Below, in pieces: positions 62,619 through 64,000 of a stretch of 64,000 nt of DNA. Numbering within the stretch: position 1 is the first letter of the stretch; each line of letters begins with the position of its first letter. The translations under genes and the position numbers were made by a program. The notes beneath the pieces were generated by a model. The model worked only from the letters and a program-made list of their open reading frames with translations, did not search any database and was not told the origin of the DNA. This DNA comes from Streptomyces europaeiscabiei (GTDB lineage Bacteria > Actinomycetota > Actinomycetes > Streptomycetales > Streptomycetaceae), in the NCBI RefSeq assembly GCF_036346855.1, contig NZ_CP107841.1, positions 9,056,001-9,120,000 on the forward strand, written 5' to 3'.

Positions 62619-63908
62619 TCAGCCCGCGGTGATACGGGAGTTGACGCGCCGCATCCAGTCCCCGTCGGTGTGCCACATGGGGTGGTGCGGAGCGGCGTTG
62701 GAGGTCAGGACGACGCCCTGGAAGCCGGCCGCGAGACAGCGATCGACGACGAACTCCGCGATGTCCTTGCCGACTGCGTCCTCCTCGAAGCGCGTCAGCA
62801 GCGGGGTGTAGCCCACGACGCCTTCACCGAGAACGGCGGGAATCCCGCGCAGGCGGGCGAACTCGGCGACGGAGTCGGCCCACCCGGCCAGCGTGTCCCG
62901 CATGGCCTGGCGGTGCGCCGCGTAGTTCTCGTAGAGCCACAGGTCCCAGCGGTCGGGGTCCACCCAGTCGTGCGCGTAGAACAGTTCGCGAGGGATCCCG
63001 GTGGCCGCCAGCCGCCAGGGTTCGTCCGGCTGGTAGTCGGCGAAGGCGGGCGCGTCGGGGCGCAGCATGGCGGCCAGTTCGGGGGTCGGCCAGGCGGCCG
63101 TCTCGGGCGCCGCCTCGGTTCCGTGGCCGAGTCCGACCGCCTCGTACAGCGCGCCCAGCACGCCGTAGACGTAGAAGTGGAAGTGCGCGATCTGCGCCTG
63201 CTCGGGCAGGTCGTTGAGTTCGCCGGGCCAGGGCTCACCCAGTGAGTAGGTCACGGGGATGGCGGGGTGGCGTGCCTGCAGCAGCTTCACGGCGCGTTCG
63301 AGGGGGCCACGCAGCCGGGCGTAGTGGCCGGGGGTGCCGTCCGCGGGTACCAGGTCGCAGTTGTCGACCTCGTTGTGCACTTCGACGTAGGCGACCTGGT
63401 CGGCCAGCCCGCGCTCGGTGAGAAAGTCGAGGAGTCCGGCGAGCCCTTCGGCCACCGCCTCGGCCCGGTCCGGGCCCGGGACTTCGTCCAGGGCGCGATG
63501 CCAGGTGTCGGTGTCGGCGAAGCTGGGGGACTGCTGGTACTCCCAGGAGGACACGATCACTTTGCAGTCGTGCCGGGCCGCTGCCTCGAAGAGCTCGACG
63601 AGACGCCGTCGGCCGTCCAGCGGGTAGCCGCCGCGGACGTCGTACCAGCGGGTGCGCTGTCCGAACTCCTCGCCGAGGCCGCGGACCTGGATGGAGTCCG
63701 GGGCGTGGACGCGTCCGGAGAACAGCAGGAAGGGCATGGCGCAGATGCGCACGGTGTTGAAGCCGCGCTCCACCGTCTCGGCGAAGGCGCGGTCGATGTC
63801 GGCGAACGGCTCGCCGGGTCCTGCCTGTGTGTACCAGCTGAAGTCCCACAGGGTGATGGCGAGTCGGCCCGTGGTCTCGCCCGGGGTGGGCTGCTGCTGT
63901 GCGCTCAT
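62619..63908 (-). CDS. Cellulase-like glycoside hydrolase (GH-A TIM barrel)
   Basis: A 429-residue cytoplasmic TIM-barrel glycosidase. The start AITLWDFSWYTQAGPGEP and FNTVRICAMPF are typical of the 'cellulase-like' Pfam group. The acid/base Glu is in YVEVHNEVDN near residue 182 (Asn-Glu pair) and a candidate nucleophile Glu is in VLGEGVVGYTP near 367. There is no signal peptide, so an intracellular oligosaccharide is expected. It ends convergently with the isomerase gene. An AT-rich palindrome upstream may be its operator. Confidence 0.82.
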   Translation of the reverse strand: MSAQQQPTPGETTGRLAITLWDFSWYTQAGPGEPFADIDRAFAETVERGFNTVRICAMPFLLFSGRVHAPDSIQVRGLGEEFGQRTRWYDVRGGYPLDGRRRLVELFEAAARHDCKVIVSSWEYQQSPSFADTDTWHRALDEVPGPDRAEAVAEGLAGLLDFLTERGLADQVAYVEVHNEVDNCDLVPADGTPGHYARLRGPLERAVKLLQARHPAIPVTYSLGEPWPGELNDLPEQAQIAHFHFYVYGVLGALYEAVGLGHGTEAAPETAAWPTPELAAMLRPDAPAFADYQPDEPWRLAATGIPRELFYAHDWVDPDRWDLWLYENYAAHRQAMRDTLAGWADSVAEFARLRGIPAVLGEGVVGYTPLLTRFEEDAVGKDIAEFVVDRCLAAGFQGVVLTSNAAPHHPMWHTDGDWMRRVNSRITAG

Positions 63909-63977
63909 GAGGTCACCCGTCGTTCGTGTGCGGTGGGACGCCGTCGGCGGCTCGGCGGCACCACGCTAACTCAATAC

Positions 63978-63993
63978 ATTATTTATGAATAAT
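63978..63993. promoter_or_regulatory. AT-rich palindrome upstream of the glycoside hydrolase
   Basis: ATTATT-TATG-AATAAT, 70 bases before the hydrolase start, in sequence much richer in AT than the rest of the window. It looks like a sugar-responsive repressor site. Confidence 0.5.
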
Positions 63994-64000
63994 CCTTGAC

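Overview
The window is very GC-rich, and most stops and starts sit in tightly packed or overlapping genes. The ergothioneine operon, a mycothiol-type maleylpyruvate isomerase, leaderless promoters and a GC-rich palindromic repeat family all point to a high-GC actinomycete, most likely Streptomyces or a close relative. No rRNA, tRNA, CRISPR array or complete insertion sequence was seen.

Layout. 1-3.98 kb: a 5'-partial DMT-type exporter, a TetR regulator overlapping a CocE-type hydrolase, and a GntR regulator. 4.17-7.76 kb: a four-gene operon of GalB-like hydratase, CHA-type aldolase, GalD-like tautomerase and a VOC-type extradiol dioxygenase. It looks like a gallate/protocatechuate 4,5-cleavage route with an unusual ring-opening enzyme. 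7.8-11.4 kb: an esterase/MarR pair, an NDH-2-like oxidoreductase, a HAD phosphatase and dodecin. 11.8-16.2 kb: egtA-egtB-egtC-egtD. 16.5-24 kb: a bacterial PARG-like protein, an orphan PemK/MazF toxin, flotillin with an NfeD-like protein, an amidase, a PucR regulator and an esterase. 24.7-34 kb: a LacI regulator beside a decayed pobA, then thioredoxin, a flavin disulfide reductase, peptide deformylase, a PepSY protein, a TPR protein, paired MarR regulators and pirin.

34-44.3 kb is a decay zone. It holds fragments or frameshifted remains of malate synthase, a ZIP transporter, an APC permease, an M6 metalloprotease, a C5 DNA methyltransferase, a tyrosine recombinase and a LysR regulator. Two apparently intact genes lie among them: a large HELGH metalloprotease and a VioB/RebD-like ferritin-fold protein.

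44.5-62.5 kb is a large aromatic-acid catabolic island. It contains an AAHS-type transporter, IclR, LysR and GntR regulators, a hydroxyquinol branch (flavin monooxygenase, intradiol dioxygenase, maleylacetate reductase), a VOC extradiol dioxygenase with FAH and alcohol dehydrogenase partners, and a gentisate branch (gentisate dioxygenase, fumarylpyruvate hydrolase, mycothiol-type maleylpyruvate isomerase). It also has an orphan operon of an NTF2-like protein and a PBP-fold protein with no signal peptide. A recurring palindromic site, consensus (G/C)TG-N4-CAC, lies before the transporter, the FAH operon, the extradiol gene, the gentisate operon and the GntR gene itself, so the island appears to be one regulon. 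The gentisate dioxygenase frame is broken by an apparent one-base deletion. The window ends with a cellulase-like glycoside hydrolase preceded by an AT-rich operator-like palindrome.
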